From Candidatus Epilinea brevis (GTDB taxonomy: Bacteria > Chloroflexota > Anaerolineae > Epilineales > Epilineaceae): a stretch of DNA of 64,000 bases. The notes beneath the pieces are model-generated. The model saw only the letters and a program-made list of their open reading frames with translations, did no database searches and was not told the origin of the DNA. Shown here piece after piece: positions 29,674-38,812 of the stretch; the first letter of the stretch is position 1, and every line of letters starts with the position of its first letter. The DNA lies in assembly GCA_016710785.1 (NCBI GenBank), contig JADJUE010000004.1, positions 62,001 through 126,000 on the forward strand. The letters run 5' to 3'. The position numbers and the translations under genes were made by a program.

Positions 29674-30457
29674 TCGGACTCCTGGCAGGCACCGCACCCT
29701 GCGCCAGGCGGCCACATAGTGCGAAGCTGCCCGGTCAGTACGGCGACGCCATACTCCCCGCCCATTCCTGGCCTTGTAGGGTGTCCGACATGGGACCAGC
29801 GGGCGGAGAGCTGCGGACCGCGGCGCCAGCGGCTGTCAGGCCGCCGAATCCTGACGATATACTTAAGGGCGTTCGGCCATTCTGCCGGCAGGCCGTTGGT
29901 CGACGCCGACTGCGCGGCATGGCGCCTTCGGGCATTGGCAGCAGCCCCGAGTGGTGTTCGCATCAGCATGCAGTCGGCTTCGGAACAGCACCGTGTTGCG
30001 TTCGCAACAGCTTGCTGTTTCCATCGCAACACTGGGCTGTTTCGTTCGCTAGAGCATGCTGTTAGCAACGCGATACTGGGCTGTTGCGAGCGCAAGAGCA
30101 TGCTGTTGCGCATGACCACCTGGCCTCCTTGCCTCATTTCCGGTTTGGGAGGTTGACAGTAACGCAAGACCTCAGGGCCGAACCCTTCAGTCTGGGCGGA
30201 GGATTCATCGGCGAAGGGCCCCTCACATGGCCTCGCACCGCCCTGCGACGGGACCCTGATTCCAAAGACCTGACGGTGGCCCCACCACCGTGGCCAGCAC
30301 ATGGCAGATGGCGCAAGCGCGGCGCGAAGATGGCGCGAGGGTGGTAGACAGGTTCGGCTGCCGGCCTTAGGCTAAGCCCCACCAGGAGAGACACACCAGC
30401 CGGCGGGCCGTTTCTCTCCATCCACCGTCAGTCTTCCACTACCCGACGCCAGTCTGA
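29674..30457. other. non-coding stretch holding a tandem repeat array
   Basis: About 780 bp with no supported gene. The one clear structure is the 22-bp tandem array at 29965-30118. The remainder has open frames on several strands but no family match or ribosome site. Confidence 0.5.
29965..30118. repeat. seven degenerate 22-bp tandem repeats
   Basis: Units start at 29965, 29987, 30009, 30031, 30053, 30075 and 30097, each exactly 22 bp. They follow agcatgctgttgcgttcgcaac or a variant starting actgggctgtt; from 30031 on the two types alternate. Each holds a GCATGC and/or a GTTGC...GCAAC palindrome. The period is not a multiple of three, so the array is unlikely to be coding. It resembles iterons or stacked operator sites in form. 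Confidence 0.75.
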
Positions 30458-30886
30458 ATGGACGTGAATCTCATGGCAATGCACCCAGATAGGTTCAGCA
30501 CCCTGAAGTTGAAGATGACCCAGGCCGAGGACGTCTGCGAGCCCATCCGCTACTTCTTCGATCACCTGGCGGACGATCCGGACTTCATCGACCAGAGCCG
30601 GCCGGCCAGGCACACGCTGCTGGAGTCCATCATCCGCCAGATCGGCAGCCGGTTGGTCGTCGGGGAGGGCCCGGCCATCATGCACCGCTTCGCCATGCTG
30701 AGCATCCCCAAGCGGCAGTTCTATCACGGCTGTTGCCGGATCAACGGCAAGGTCGCCGGCTTCTTCTACTTCGAGGACATCAAGACAGGCTGCCTGGGGA
30801 TGGTGTCTTCGATCGATGCCCCGACCGACTTCGTCCGCTTCTCGGCGAGCGTCGTCCATGACCCCCGGAAGATGCCGAGCGCCTGA
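30458..30886 (+). CDS. hypothetical soluble protein
   Basis: A 142-residue protein without signal or membrane segment, high in G+C like the core chromosome. The middle (HRFAMLSIPKRQFYHGCCRINGKVAGFFYFEDIKTGCLGMV) has an alternating hydrophobic pattern typical of a beta sheet, with three Cys. Not recognised. It converges on msrA with 33 bp between the stop codons. ATG 30458 is used; ATG 30473 is also possible, and neither has a strong ribosome site. Confidence 0.5.
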   Translation: MDVNLMAMHPDRFSTLKLKMTQAEDVCEPIRYFFDHLADDPDFIDQSRPARHTLLESIIRQIGSRLVVGEGPAIMHRFAMLSIPKRQFYHGCCRINGKVAGFFYFEDIKTGCLGMVSSIDAPTDFVRFSASVVHDPRKMPSA

Positions 30887-30919
30887 GGGCGCGCAAGCTG
30901 CTCCACCGGCAGCGTCCGC

Positions 30920-31429
30920 CTACGACCGCAGGTAATGACAGCTATACCCACCCGGATGCTTCACCAGGTAGTCCTGGTGGTAGTCCTCGGCCTTTGTGAA
31001 AGGGCCGGCGGGCAGGATCTGGGTGACGATGGGGCCGCCCCAGCGACCGCTCTCCGCCACCCGTGCCTTGACCTCCCGGGCCACCCGATCCTGCTCAGCG
31101 CTGGTGGTGAAGATGGCCGAACGGTACTGTGTGCCCCGATCATTGCCCTGGCGATTGAGGCTTGTGGGGTCGTGCATGCGGAAGAACCATTCCTCCAGCA
31201 GTTGGGCGAAGCTGATCACCTGAGGGTCGAAGACCACCTGGATGGACTCGGCATGTCCAGTGCTACCGCTGCGCACCTGGTCGTAGGTGGGCGCTTCCGT
31301 CTGGCCGCCGGCATAGCCGACCTCAGTATCCAGGATGCCGGGCACGCTGCGGAGGATGTCTTCCATGCCCCAGAAGCAGCCACCGGCGAGGATGGAGGTC
31401 TCGGTCGCGTTGACAGGTGACGAGGACAT
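30920..31429 (-). CDS. msrA: peptide methionine-(S)-S-oxide reductase
   Basis: A 169-residue MsrA, which reduces methionine-S-sulfoxide in oxidised proteins. The catalytic Cys18 is in GGCFWGMED, followed by GYAGGQTEAPTYDQV and the GHAESIQVVFDP block. The C-terminal HPGGYSCHYLRS supplies the likely recycling Cys. No msrB is fused or adjacent. A decayed 3' piece of another msrA lies at 19563-19662. Confidence 0.95.
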   Translation of the reverse strand: MSSSPVNATETSILAGGCFWGMEDILRSVPGILDTEVGYAGGQTEAPTYDQVRSGSTGHAESIQVVFDPQVISFAQLLEEWFFRMHDPTSLNRQGNDRGTQYRSAIFTTSAEQDRVAREVKARVAESGRWGGPIVTQILPAGPFTKAEDYHQDYLVKHPGGYSCHYLRS

Positions 31430-31560
31430 GGGCTGCTCCGTGTCGCGTGGGGTCAGGGCAAGGGATGTCGGCGGTGGTCCCCAATCCTAGACCGCCAACG
31501 CTGCGGCGGCAACACGCCGGCCTTCCAGCGGCGCCGCCCTCGCGGTATCATCGGGTGGAC

Positions 31561-33252
31561 ATGACCACGAGACCAGGCCTGTCGGCCCCCCCTCCCGCCC
31601 CGCGCATGCTGCGTTCGGGCATGATCGTCATGGGCGCGTTCCTGCTGTCCAAGGTGGTGGGCCTGCTCCGGGACCGGGCCATCGCGGGGCAATTCGGGGC
31701 CGGCAGGGAGCTGGACGCCTACGTGGCGGCCTTCAAGATCCCCGACCTGCTGTTCACCGTCTTCGCCGGCGGCGCACTGATCAGCGCCTTCATGCCCGTG
31801 TTCATCGATTCCCTGACGGCCGCCGGCGGCGGATCCGTTCCGTCCGACCCAGGCAACTCCGCGGATTCCTCCAGCCCGACGAGCGACCCTTGGCGGTTGG
31901 CCAGCGCGGTCGGCAACTGGGTGGCCCTGGCCACCGTCGGCCTGGGCTGCCTGGCGGCCTTGTTCGCCGGGCCCCTCGTGCGCCACGTGGTGGCGCCCAG
32001 CTTCGACGCGGCGCAGGCGACCCTGACGGCGGACCTCATGCGCATCGTGCTGATCAGCACGGTCATCTTCGCCGTTTCCGGCCTGCAGATGGGCATCCTC
32101 AACGCCTACCACCACTTTCTGACGCCGGCGGTGGCGCCCATCATGTACAACCTGGGCATCTGGGCGGGCGCCCTGTGGTTGGCGCCGCGGCTGGGCATCC
32201 ATGGCCTGGCCTGGGGCGTGGTGCTCGGCGCGCTGGGGCATCTGCTCATCAAGCTGCCGCCCTTGCTGGGTCGCGGCTACCGCTGGCTGCCTGTGCTGGG
32301 CCTGAACGACGCGGCGGTAAGGCTGGTCTTCCTGTTGATGCTGCCGCGGATGCTGGCCCTGGGCACGGTGCGGGCGATGGATCTCATCAACGTGCGCCTG
32401 GGATCGGGCCTGCCGCCGGGCAGCCTGTCGGCCATCAACTACGCCTGGCTGATCAGCCAGATGCCCCAGACCCTCCTGGGAACGGCGATCGCCACGGTGG
32501 CCTTCCCCGCCCTGGCAGGCCTGGCCTCACGGGGCGATCAGGAGGGGCTGCGTCGGGTGGCCCGGCAGGCGATGGCGATCATGCTGGCCCTGGCGCTGCC
32601 CACCGCGGTGGCCCTGTGGACCCTGGGCGGGGCGGCCATCGACCTGCTGCTGCGCACCGGCCGCTTCGACGCCGCCGCGGCCGCCCTGACCCTGGGCGCC
32701 CTTCAGATGTTCGCCCTGGGCCTGACGGGGCATGTCACCTTGGAGATCGTCGCCCGCCTCTACTACGCCCGCAAGGACACCTGGACGCCGCTGTGGATGG
32801 CGGTCTTCGCCCTGCTGCTGAACCTGATTTTGGCCCTGGTCTGGATCGGCCCGCTGGCCCATCGGGGTCTGGCCCTGGCCAACTCGGTGGCGGTGACGGC
32901 CGAGGTGATCCTGGGGCTGGCCTTGCTGCGGCGCGGCCTGGGCGGTCTGGACCTGCCCGCGATCCTGCGCGACCTGCTGCGGGCGGGAGTCGCCGCCGGG
33001 GTCATGGGCCTGGCCATCGTCGCCGTCCTGCGCGCGGGTCCGGTCGCTGCCCTGGCGGCCATCCTCGGCAAGCTCGGCCCCCTGGCGACGCGGCCGGCCC
33101 TGGCCGAGGGCCTGGCCGGCCTGTCGCTGGGCTCGGCGGTGGGCGCGGCGATCTACCCGGCCGTGGGCCTGGCGCTGGGGTGGAGGGGCTCAGGCTGGGG
33201 TGGCGGCGGGTGCGGGGGTAGGGGGGAATGCCTGCGGGCCTACACCTGTTGA
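31561..33252 (+). CDS. murJ: lipid II flippase MurJ (MviN)
   Basis: A 563-residue integral membrane protein of the MOP flippase superfamily with about 14 helices. The N-terminal GAFLLSKVVGLLRDRAIAGQFG and DAYVAAFKIPDLLFTVFAGGAL match MurJ, including conserved Arg residues in the first cytoplasmic loop. An insertion rich in Ser, Asp and Pro (about 90-115) enlarges the second loop. It moves the peptidoglycan precursor lipid II across the membrane. ATG 31561 is chosen over a longer upstream frame because the family N-terminus follows directly. Confidence 0.93.
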   Translation: MTTRPGLSAPPPAPRMLRSGMIVMGAFLLSKVVGLLRDRAIAGQFGAGRELDAYVAAFKIPDLLFTVFAGGALISAFMPVFIDSLTAAGGGSVPSDPGNSADSSSPTSDPWRLASAVGNWVALATVGLGCLAALFAGPLVRHVVAPSFDAAQATLTADLMRIVLISTVIFAVSGLQMGILNAYHHFLTPAVAPIMYNLGIWAGALWLAPRLGIHGLAWGVVLGALGHLLIKLPPLLGRGYRWLPVLGLNDAAVRLVFLLMLPRMLALGTVRAMDLINVRLGSGLPPGSLSAINYAWLISQMPQTLLGTAIATVAFPALAGLASRGDQEGLRRVARQAMAIMLALALPTAVALWTLGGAAIDLLLRTGRFDAAAAALTLGALQMFALGLTGHVTLEIVARLYYARKDTWTPLWMAVFALLLNLILALVWIGPLAHRGLALANSVAVTAEVILGLALLRRGLGGLDLPAILRDLLRAGVAAGVMGLAIVAVLRAGPVAALAAILGKLGPLATRPALAEGLAGLSLGSAVGAAIYPAVGLALGWRGSGWGGGGCGGRGECLRAYTC

Positions 33253-33499
33253 CTTGCGATTCGCTGCCGACGCCGGGTGCCGCTCCTATCTGAGGCCGAA
33301 GCATCAGAAGGTTCTGCAATCGACATTGACCCGAATGCTGGCGGTCAGCTTGCGACGTTCAACCCAGGCCGCCATGGCGTCCCCTTCTTGTGCTCGTCGG
33401 AGCTGCAACTCAGATGCTTCCAGCAAGCGCTGCTGATACTCCGTGCTCGGGCACCCAACTGCCCCACCAGCTACGTTCAATGTCCTTCATGGTGCGGCA

Positions 33500-35329
33500 T
33501 CAGGTGCCATGCTCCAACAGGAAGCGCGTGTACGTGATGCCGCCGGTCTCCACGATGAAACGGGCTAACCGAGCGCGAGTCAGACGGGGTGCGACATCCT
33601 GGGCCGCGAGGGCCGCGAGGCGCGCGCGCTGGTCGGCCGCCCTGGCGAGATCGTCGACCTTGATGCTGTCGGTGGCCGCCCGTTGGAGCGAGACCGCGTC
33701 AGGGAACAGGGCAAGGAGGCGCGCTATGGCATAGCGCGGGTTGCGCAGCAGATCACTTTCAATTCGCTGGAGGCATAGCTGCTGGATACGCGCATAGAGC
33801 CAACCCACGTCCATGCTGACGCCGTCGCGGGCCGCCCCGCCGGTGTCGATCGAGGCGACCGGTCCACGCAGATCGCGCGCCAGCACAAAGCGCGTCCGGA
33901 TGAGCACTGCGAATCCGACCGCGATCAAGAGCGCGCGAATGAGCGGATGGTCGAAGCTCGACGCGTAGTTCATAACGACCGAGTAGACCGTCATCCCGCC
34001 CAAGCCGTTAAACAGGACCAAGATGGCTGCCCAGCGCGTCGACAGCGCTTCGGCAGCGAAGGCGGGGAAGGTCGTCACCACCTCGGCGATGGCGATGACG
34101 CAACCGATCGACAGGACGATCAGGTAGGGCGCGAAACCCCGCAGCATCCCCCAGGCACCCGGCTGCAAGCCGAGGGTGGATGCGGAGAACGAAAGCCCGT
34201 TCAGCAGCACGGCCACGTACAGGATCGGACCGAGGGCGACGGCCAGGATCAGCAGTGCGGGAAGGGCATAGCCGCGGAGCTGCGCGACCAGCCCGCTTGG
34301 GCGCGGTTCGTCGTCGTCTGCGAGGGAGGCGTCCCCTAAAGCGTTTGCCTCGCCGTCCTCCCGTCTCCCGTCGCTCTGGTAGCGCCGGAAGTAGTTGAAG
34401 GCCACACCGCCCACGAGGCCCAGAACGACCAAGAGCACCAGAGCCAACACCACGCCATTGAGGGAGTTCGGCGTGTCGGCATCGGGAGACGTCGAAGGGC
34501 TGGCCCCGCCTGACGATCCGGATCCATCTACGGCGTTCGCAGGTTGCCCGCCAAGGTCTGTCGGCGATGTGGCCGGGAAGCCCGGCATGTCGGGATAGGG
34601 GTAATCCCAGCCGCTTGCGTTTGACTCGGCGGGATTGACGTCAGCCATCGCCGTCCAAGGCTCAACGGTTGGCCCATCGGACCCAGAGCCGGCGTTGACC
34701 GCGGTCGGCAGTAGCGAGCGGTTCGAGGACATGGCGATGTCTTCCGGATCGGCGCGTAGCAGCCGGGTCTCCTCGCCCCGGCTCAGCGCCTCGACATGCT
34801 CCGTCAAATAGTCTCTCAAGGCAGCACCACTCACCTCGATCAAGGTGCCGGCCATTGACTGCCTGCTGCTCTCTCGATCAGCTTGCCGGCCTTTCAGCGC
34901 ACCCGATCTGATCGCCGCCAGAACTGTCTGGTCGTCAAGCCAGCGAATCGTCACTGCGGACGCATTCTCGCCCACCTCGACCGCGGCGACCGACCAAAAC
35001 ATCGGGCGGCCGCCTGCGGTGTTCGAACTCACCGAAATCACGATCTGTCCTTCGATCTGGCTCACCTGAACTGTCGCGGGGGCAGAGAGGTCACTCGGAC
35101 CTTCATCAACGCTGCGAAAGCTGGCCAGGAGGGTGTTCGGACGGCTGCTAGACGGCTCCAGGTCCAGGATCAATCCCGGTGTTTCCTCGGAGCGCCATGG
35201 GCCAAGGAACGTCGAGAGATCAATCGGCAGGCTCGGATCATCCGGCAACGGTTCTGTGAAGTTGACACAGCCGCCGAGTAACCAGAGAGCGGCGACAGCA
35301 GCCAAACAGGTGACCAGCCTCATGTACAT
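33500..35329 (-). CDS. large lipoprotein with multi-helix membrane domain, unknown
   Basis: A 609-residue protein. The signal ends WLLGGCVN, a lipobox, so Cys21 is probably lipidated (ATG 35323 would also serve as start). Residues 25-175 form a beta-rich exported domain. A low-complexity Ser/Pro/Asp linker follows to about 285. The rest has about six membrane helices, with a basic/acidic loop after the first, and a C-terminal helical domain of about 130 residues. A lipidated N-terminus ahead of a polytopic domain is unusual. Not recognised. Confidence 0.6.
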   Translation of the reverse strand: MYMRLVTCLAAVAALWLLGGCVNFTEPLPDDPSLPIDLSTFLGPWRSEETPGLILDLEPSSSRPNTLLASFRSVDEGPSDLSAPATVQVSQIEGQIVISVSSNTAGGRPMFWSVAAVEVGENASAVTIRWLDDQTVLAAIRSGALKGRQADRESSRQSMAGTLIEVSGAALRDYLTEHVEALSRGEETRLLRADPEDIAMSSNRSLLPTAVNAGSGSDGPTVEPWTAMADVNPAESNASGWDYPYPDMPGFPATSPTDLGGQPANAVDGSGSSGGASPSTSPDADTPNSLNGVVLALVLLVVLGLVGGVAFNYFRRYQSDGRREDGEANALGDASLADDDEPRPSGLVAQLRGYALPALLILAVALGPILYVAVLLNGLSFSASTLGLQPGAWGMLRGFAPYLIVLSIGCVIAIAEVVTTFPAFAAEALSTRWAAILVLFNGLGGMTVYSVVMNYASSFDHPLIRALLIAVGFAVLIRTRFVLARDLRGPVASIDTGGAARDGVSMDVGWLYARIQQLCLQRIESDLLRNPRYAIARLLALFPDAVSLQRAATDSIKVDDLARAADQRARLAALAAQDVAPRLTRARLARFIVETGGITYTRFLLEHGT

Positions 35330-35516
35330 CCCCTATTCCAGGAACAAGTCGAAGGGCAGGTGGGCAATTCACATTTACAGCACGATTCAAACCGGCCTGA
35401 CGCACACTTGACAAGAACTATAGGAGGGCTAGACCACCTGGGGTCATCAAGACCGACCGAGGAAGTCACCATCCATGGTCCCAATGTAACACCGAGGCCA
35501 TCCGGGCGTCCAGCGC

Positions 35517-35777
35517 CTAGCTGGAGCCACCAGGCCTGACCCCGTAGCCGACCGTCAGCGCCCGCGTCGCGTCCAGGGCCGCAACGGGCCGCGCGCTGTC
35601 CACGCTCGCGTCGGCGGCCGCTTGGACGCGCAGCAGCTCCATGCCGCGATCGTCGAGCGGGGTGGCGGGCATCCCGAAGGCCCACCGTCCGGCGACTGCG
35701 GCGATGCCCAAGGCTAAGGCAAGTCCATAGCCATCGCGACCGGCACGCCACCTTGATGGCGTCTCCCTTGACGTCAT
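35517..35777 (-). CDS. small single-pass membrane protein
   Basis: An 86-residue frame. AGGAG lies 7 nt before ATG 35777, which supports translation. One hydrophobic stretch (GLALALGIAAVAGRWAFG, about residues 18-35) and a soluble tail. No family recognised. It stands alone upstream of the rightward membrane-protein pair, divergent from it. Confidence 0.4.
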   Translation of the reverse strand: MTSRETPSRWRAGRDGYGLALALGIAAVAGRWAFGMPATPLDDRGMELLRVQAAADASVDSARPVAALDATRALTVGYGVRPGGSS

Positions 35778-36046
35778 GTCAAGACTCCTAGCGCTGGGTT
35801 CTCCGGCAACACGCATCGGGGGCGGCACGGCGCTGCGCGAACGAAGCATAGCCCGCCGGTTCCGGCACGTCGAACCTGGCTGCTTGCTCGACGTGGCGAC
35901 TCAAGCTACCCTCCGGCTGTCTGCGCGTATGTCCCGAATGCATCTGAATTCACCTGCGCTGCGCGTGTCAACGCAACCGACCCCCATGGGCGGACGCGGG
36001 ATGGCTGAACACGAGTGGCTCGATCCCCTATCGCGGGAGGACCTTC

Positions 36047-36472
36047 ATGGATATCTTGGGCGAGGCCTTTATGCTCTTGATCTGGGTGGCCATCATCTTC
36101 GGGCGGCCCCTGATCCCGGCAGTCATGGCCAAGAACCGGGGCCGCGATCCGGTCGCCTGGTACCTGATCGGCTTCTTCTTCTGGCTGATTGCGATCATCT
36201 TGGTGCTCGTGTTGCCCGACCTGACGAAGCAGAAGGCGCACGATCAACAGGTGGACCGGCGCGCCCAGCGACTGCAGGAGGAGCTGGACGCGGAGCGGCG
36301 ACGGAGCGAACACTTCCGGCTGGAGGCGGAGCGCCGGTTGGATGTCCATGACCAGGTCCTGGGCGTCCATACCCGCGTGGCGTTGCCCGGCGCCGCCACC
36401 GCCTCGCCCGTACTGGTGGACCTCGGTGACCTGGAGGAAGAGCCGGACGGGCAGTCGGCGCCGCCATCATGA
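36047..36472 (+). CDS. two-helix membrane protein with coiled coil
   Basis: A 141-residue protein. GGGAGGA lies about 6 nt before ATG 36047. Two hydrophobic helices (about 7-25 and 38-57) are followed by a charged coiled coil (about 62-100, RRAQRLQEELDAERRR) and an acidic tail. Not recognised. Its stop overlaps the next start as ATGA, so the two proteins are made together and may form one envelope complex. Confidence 0.65.
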   Translation: MDILGEAFMLLIWVAIIFGRPLIPAVMAKNRGRDPVAWYLIGFFFWLIAIILVLVLPDLTKQKAHDQQVDRRAQRLQEELDAERRRSEHFRLEAERRLDVHDQVLGVHTRVALPGAATASPVLVDLGDLEEEPDGQSAPPS

Positions 36473-37344
36473 GCCTGCTGCGCGGCAAGGGTTTGCCGCC
36501 GCACGGCCTGCGCCTCGAAGGGCTGCTGGAGGGCACCGCCATCGACGGCGGTGACTGGCTGGAAGGTCTGCGCGCCTGGCGGGCGCCGGCCGCGTTCCCG
36601 GCAGACCTGGACATCAGCACGCGGGGCAATCGCTTCAGCATCCTCTTCGCGCCCCGGGAGGATGCGCGCGGCGACGACGGCAGCGAGGCGCGCATCGCCG
36701 GGGCGCTGGCAGACCTGTTGAGCTGCGCACCGCCTGGGTCCTTCGGGTCGTTGACCTCCTCGGTACGCAGCACACGAACCACGCTCACTGCGTCCATCCT
36801 GACCGTCTACCAGGTCGACGACAGCGGCGCCGTCCGGACCGTCCAGCGCGAGGCCGAGCCGCCGCCCGCGCCGGCCCCGCCGACCCTGGGCCAGCGGCTG
36901 AGGCTGAGCCAATGGCCCGTGGCTCTGGGCCTGCTGGCCGCGGCGGCCTTCGCGCTGTGGCAAGTGGCGCCCGTCCGTTCCACCGTCCAGGGCTCCCTCG
37001 GCCTGGCCCCGCCCGTCCCGACGCTGGCCGGCTCGGCCTTTGAGCGCTATCTCAAGGCGGAGGTCCTACCCGGACCGCCTCAGGCCCTGCGCCTGGCGCG
37101 CCTGCCCGCCTACCCCCGCGACCCGGCCGCCCTCGACGCGGCGGCGGCGTCCGCCGAGGGACTGCACGGCATGCTCGCTCTCTCCGCCCTGGCTCGCGGC
37201 TACATCCGCTGCGAGTGGTACGACGAATCCGGCCGCTTCCTCTACGGCGTCGACCTGCGCGTCCGCGAGCTGGCGACCCGAGAAACGATGACCCTCGCCC
37301 TGCCCGCCATCTCCGGCGCGGTGAGCCTTCGGCTGCTGTACTGA
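36469..37344 (+). CDS. single-pass membrane protein, 3' end within the island direct repeat
   Basis: A 291-residue protein translationally coupled to the preceding gene by an ATGA overlap. A soluble domain of about 130 residues, a Pro-rich hinge (PPPAPAPP), one membrane helix near 146-165 (WPVALGLLAAAAFALW) and an exported C-terminal domain with two short conserved-looking blocks. No family recognised. The last 34 bp of the gene plus 19 bp beyond the stop form the left copy of a 53-bp direct repeat whose twin lies 19.5 kb downstream. Insertion therefore kept this gene's 3' end intact. Confidence 0.65.
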   Translation: MSLLRGKGLPPHGLRLEGLLEGTAIDGGDWLEGLRAWRAPAAFPADLDISTRGNRFSILFAPREDARGDDGSEARIAGALADLLSCAPPGSFGSLTSSVRSTRTTLTASILTVYQVDDSGAVRTVQREAEPPPAPAPPTLGQRLRLSQWPVALGLLAAAAFALWQVAPVRSTVQGSLGLAPPVPTLAGSAFERYLKAEVLPGPPQALRLARLPAYPRDPAALDAAAASAEGLHGMLALSALARGYIRCEWYDESGRFLYGVDLRVRELATRETMTLALPAISGAVSLRLLY

Positions 37345-37363
37345 GCCCCTCCTGACACGATAG
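37311..37363 (+). repeat. left 53-bp direct repeat of the island (attL-like)
   Basis: Identical over 53 bp to 56854-56906, starting ctccggcgcggtgagcc and ending tgacacgatag. It contains the last 11 codons and stop of the membrane-protein gene plus 19 bp. Outside the 53 bp the two copies diverge at once, apart from a shared CA three bases to the left. Confidence 0.9.
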
Positions 37364-38685
37364 CCCGCTGTGTCACAATGACCTGAGACCACCGCCACAA
37401 TGCTCGTACGGTACCCCCAAGCAGCGTGAGGGTAGCGGTGGCATGACCTCGCGGCCAACGAAGGATTCGAGACCCGGCACACCCACCGGCTACTCTCAAA
37501 GTCGGGTGTGGCCAGAATTCGTGAGCGCCGGGATAAACCGGCGAGATGCAGCGGAGGAAGGAGCCGTACGGTGAAGGAGTAGCGACCCACACCGACCCCG
37601 AGTCATGCGGGCATGTTCGCGAGGGCATGGTCGAAGCGTTGACAGGGGCGTGCGTAGGCCGGGTATGGAACCGCGAAATATGGCACATCCGAGGGCGCCG
37701 ACGCCATACGGTTGGCGGCAGGCCACACCACCAGGGGCGCTAGCGCGAGCCGCTGGTGGGCCCTCGCGCGGTCGGAGACCCCGGCATGCACACGAAGCAT
37801 CTCGCGCGAGAACCGGGAGGTCTCGTGCTCGCCCACGGGAGATGGCCCGTGGGCCGCGATGGGAAGTCCAAGGACGAAAAGCCGGAGATGAACGAGCACG
37901 AGAAGTCTGACCATCCCGTAGTACCGACGAAGCCATCGATCAAAGGCACGGGCAAGGAGCCACGGCCGGCGGAGGTGGTGGAGGGAAGGGGGTGGGCCAA
38001 GGGGAATCCGAGCCAGGGCGACACGTCCCGGACGCAGAGCCGGGTGAAGGACGTGCCAAACGCGTTGGAGCGGATACGACAGGCAGCAGCGAGGGACAAG
38101 GGTGAGCGGTGCACCGCGCTCTACCACCACATCTGCGAGCCGGAGATTCTGCGGCGGGCTTACCTGATCTCGAAGCGGGAAGCGCCGCCGGGCGTCGATG
38201 GGCAGACGTGGCAGGACTACGGCGAGGACCTGGAGGGCAACCTGCGGGACTTGACGGAGCGCCTGAAGCGGGGAGCGTACCACGCGAAACCGGTCCGGAG
38301 GGTGTACATCCCGAAGGACGACGGCCACCTGCGACCGATTGGCGTGACCACGGTGGAGGACAAGATCGTACAGCGGGCCGAGGTAGAGGTGCTGAACGCC
38401 GTCTACGAGACGGATTTCGTGGGCTTCTCGTACTGATTCCGACCAGGGCGCAGCCCACACAACGCGTTGGACGCGCTGTGGGTCGGCCTGATAATGAAGA
38501 AGGTGAACTGGGTGCTGGATGCAGACATCCGTGGCTACTTCGACACCATCGACCATGGATGGCTGGTGAAGTTCATCGAGCACCGAATCGGGGACCGGCA
38601 CGTCATACGCCTGATCCAGAAGTGGTTGAAGGCGGGCGTGCTGGAGGACGGGACGCGGACACGGAGTGAGACGGGGACGCCGCAA
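37364..38685 (+). mobile_element. remnant of a group II intron
   Basis: From just past the left repeat to 37887 lies non-coding sequence of the kind that precedes group II intron maturase genes: GC hairpins such as CGCCGGgataaaCCGGCG, then gcagcggaggaaggagccg and a gagtcatgcggg block. The maturase frame follows and is cut after TPQ at 38685. The 3' RNA domains V and VI are not seen. Exact intron ends cannot be fixed by eye. Confidence 0.7.
37888..38685 (+). pseudogene. group II intron reverse transcriptase/maturase (LtrA-type), broken
   Basis: About 265 residues of reverse transcriptase. PPGVDGQTWQDYGEDLEGNL, RVYIPKDDGHLRPIG, ETDFVGFSY and GRSPHNALDALWVGL are RT blocks 0-3, and NWVLDADIRGYFDTID carries the first catalytic Asp. 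An in-frame TGA at 38434-38436 splits FSY from FRPGR, where homologues have Gly: a single GGA-to-TGA change explains it. Homology ends at GTPQ, before the YADD/FADD site and maturase domain, so it is inactive. The start is put at MNEHEKS; an earlier ATG at 37756 is less family-like. Confidence 0.88.
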
Positions 38686-38812
38686 GTGTGCTGGTTCAGC
38701 GCGACTCGCGTCCGGCGGCCCCGATCGTGCACCGCTTTGGCGGAATGACAGTCGTTGATCAACGCGACCTTTGCGCAGTCCAGACAGGCGCGCCTTACTT
38801 CCTGAAGCCTTC

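Noticed and set aside
29965..30118. CRISPR array
   Set aside because: Units are contiguous with no spacers, unit length 22 bp is too short, and no cas genes are present.
37455..37480. tRNA T-arm-like sequence (gattcgagacccggc)
   Set aside because: No matching acceptor, D or anticodon arms fold around it; it lies in the intron RNA region.
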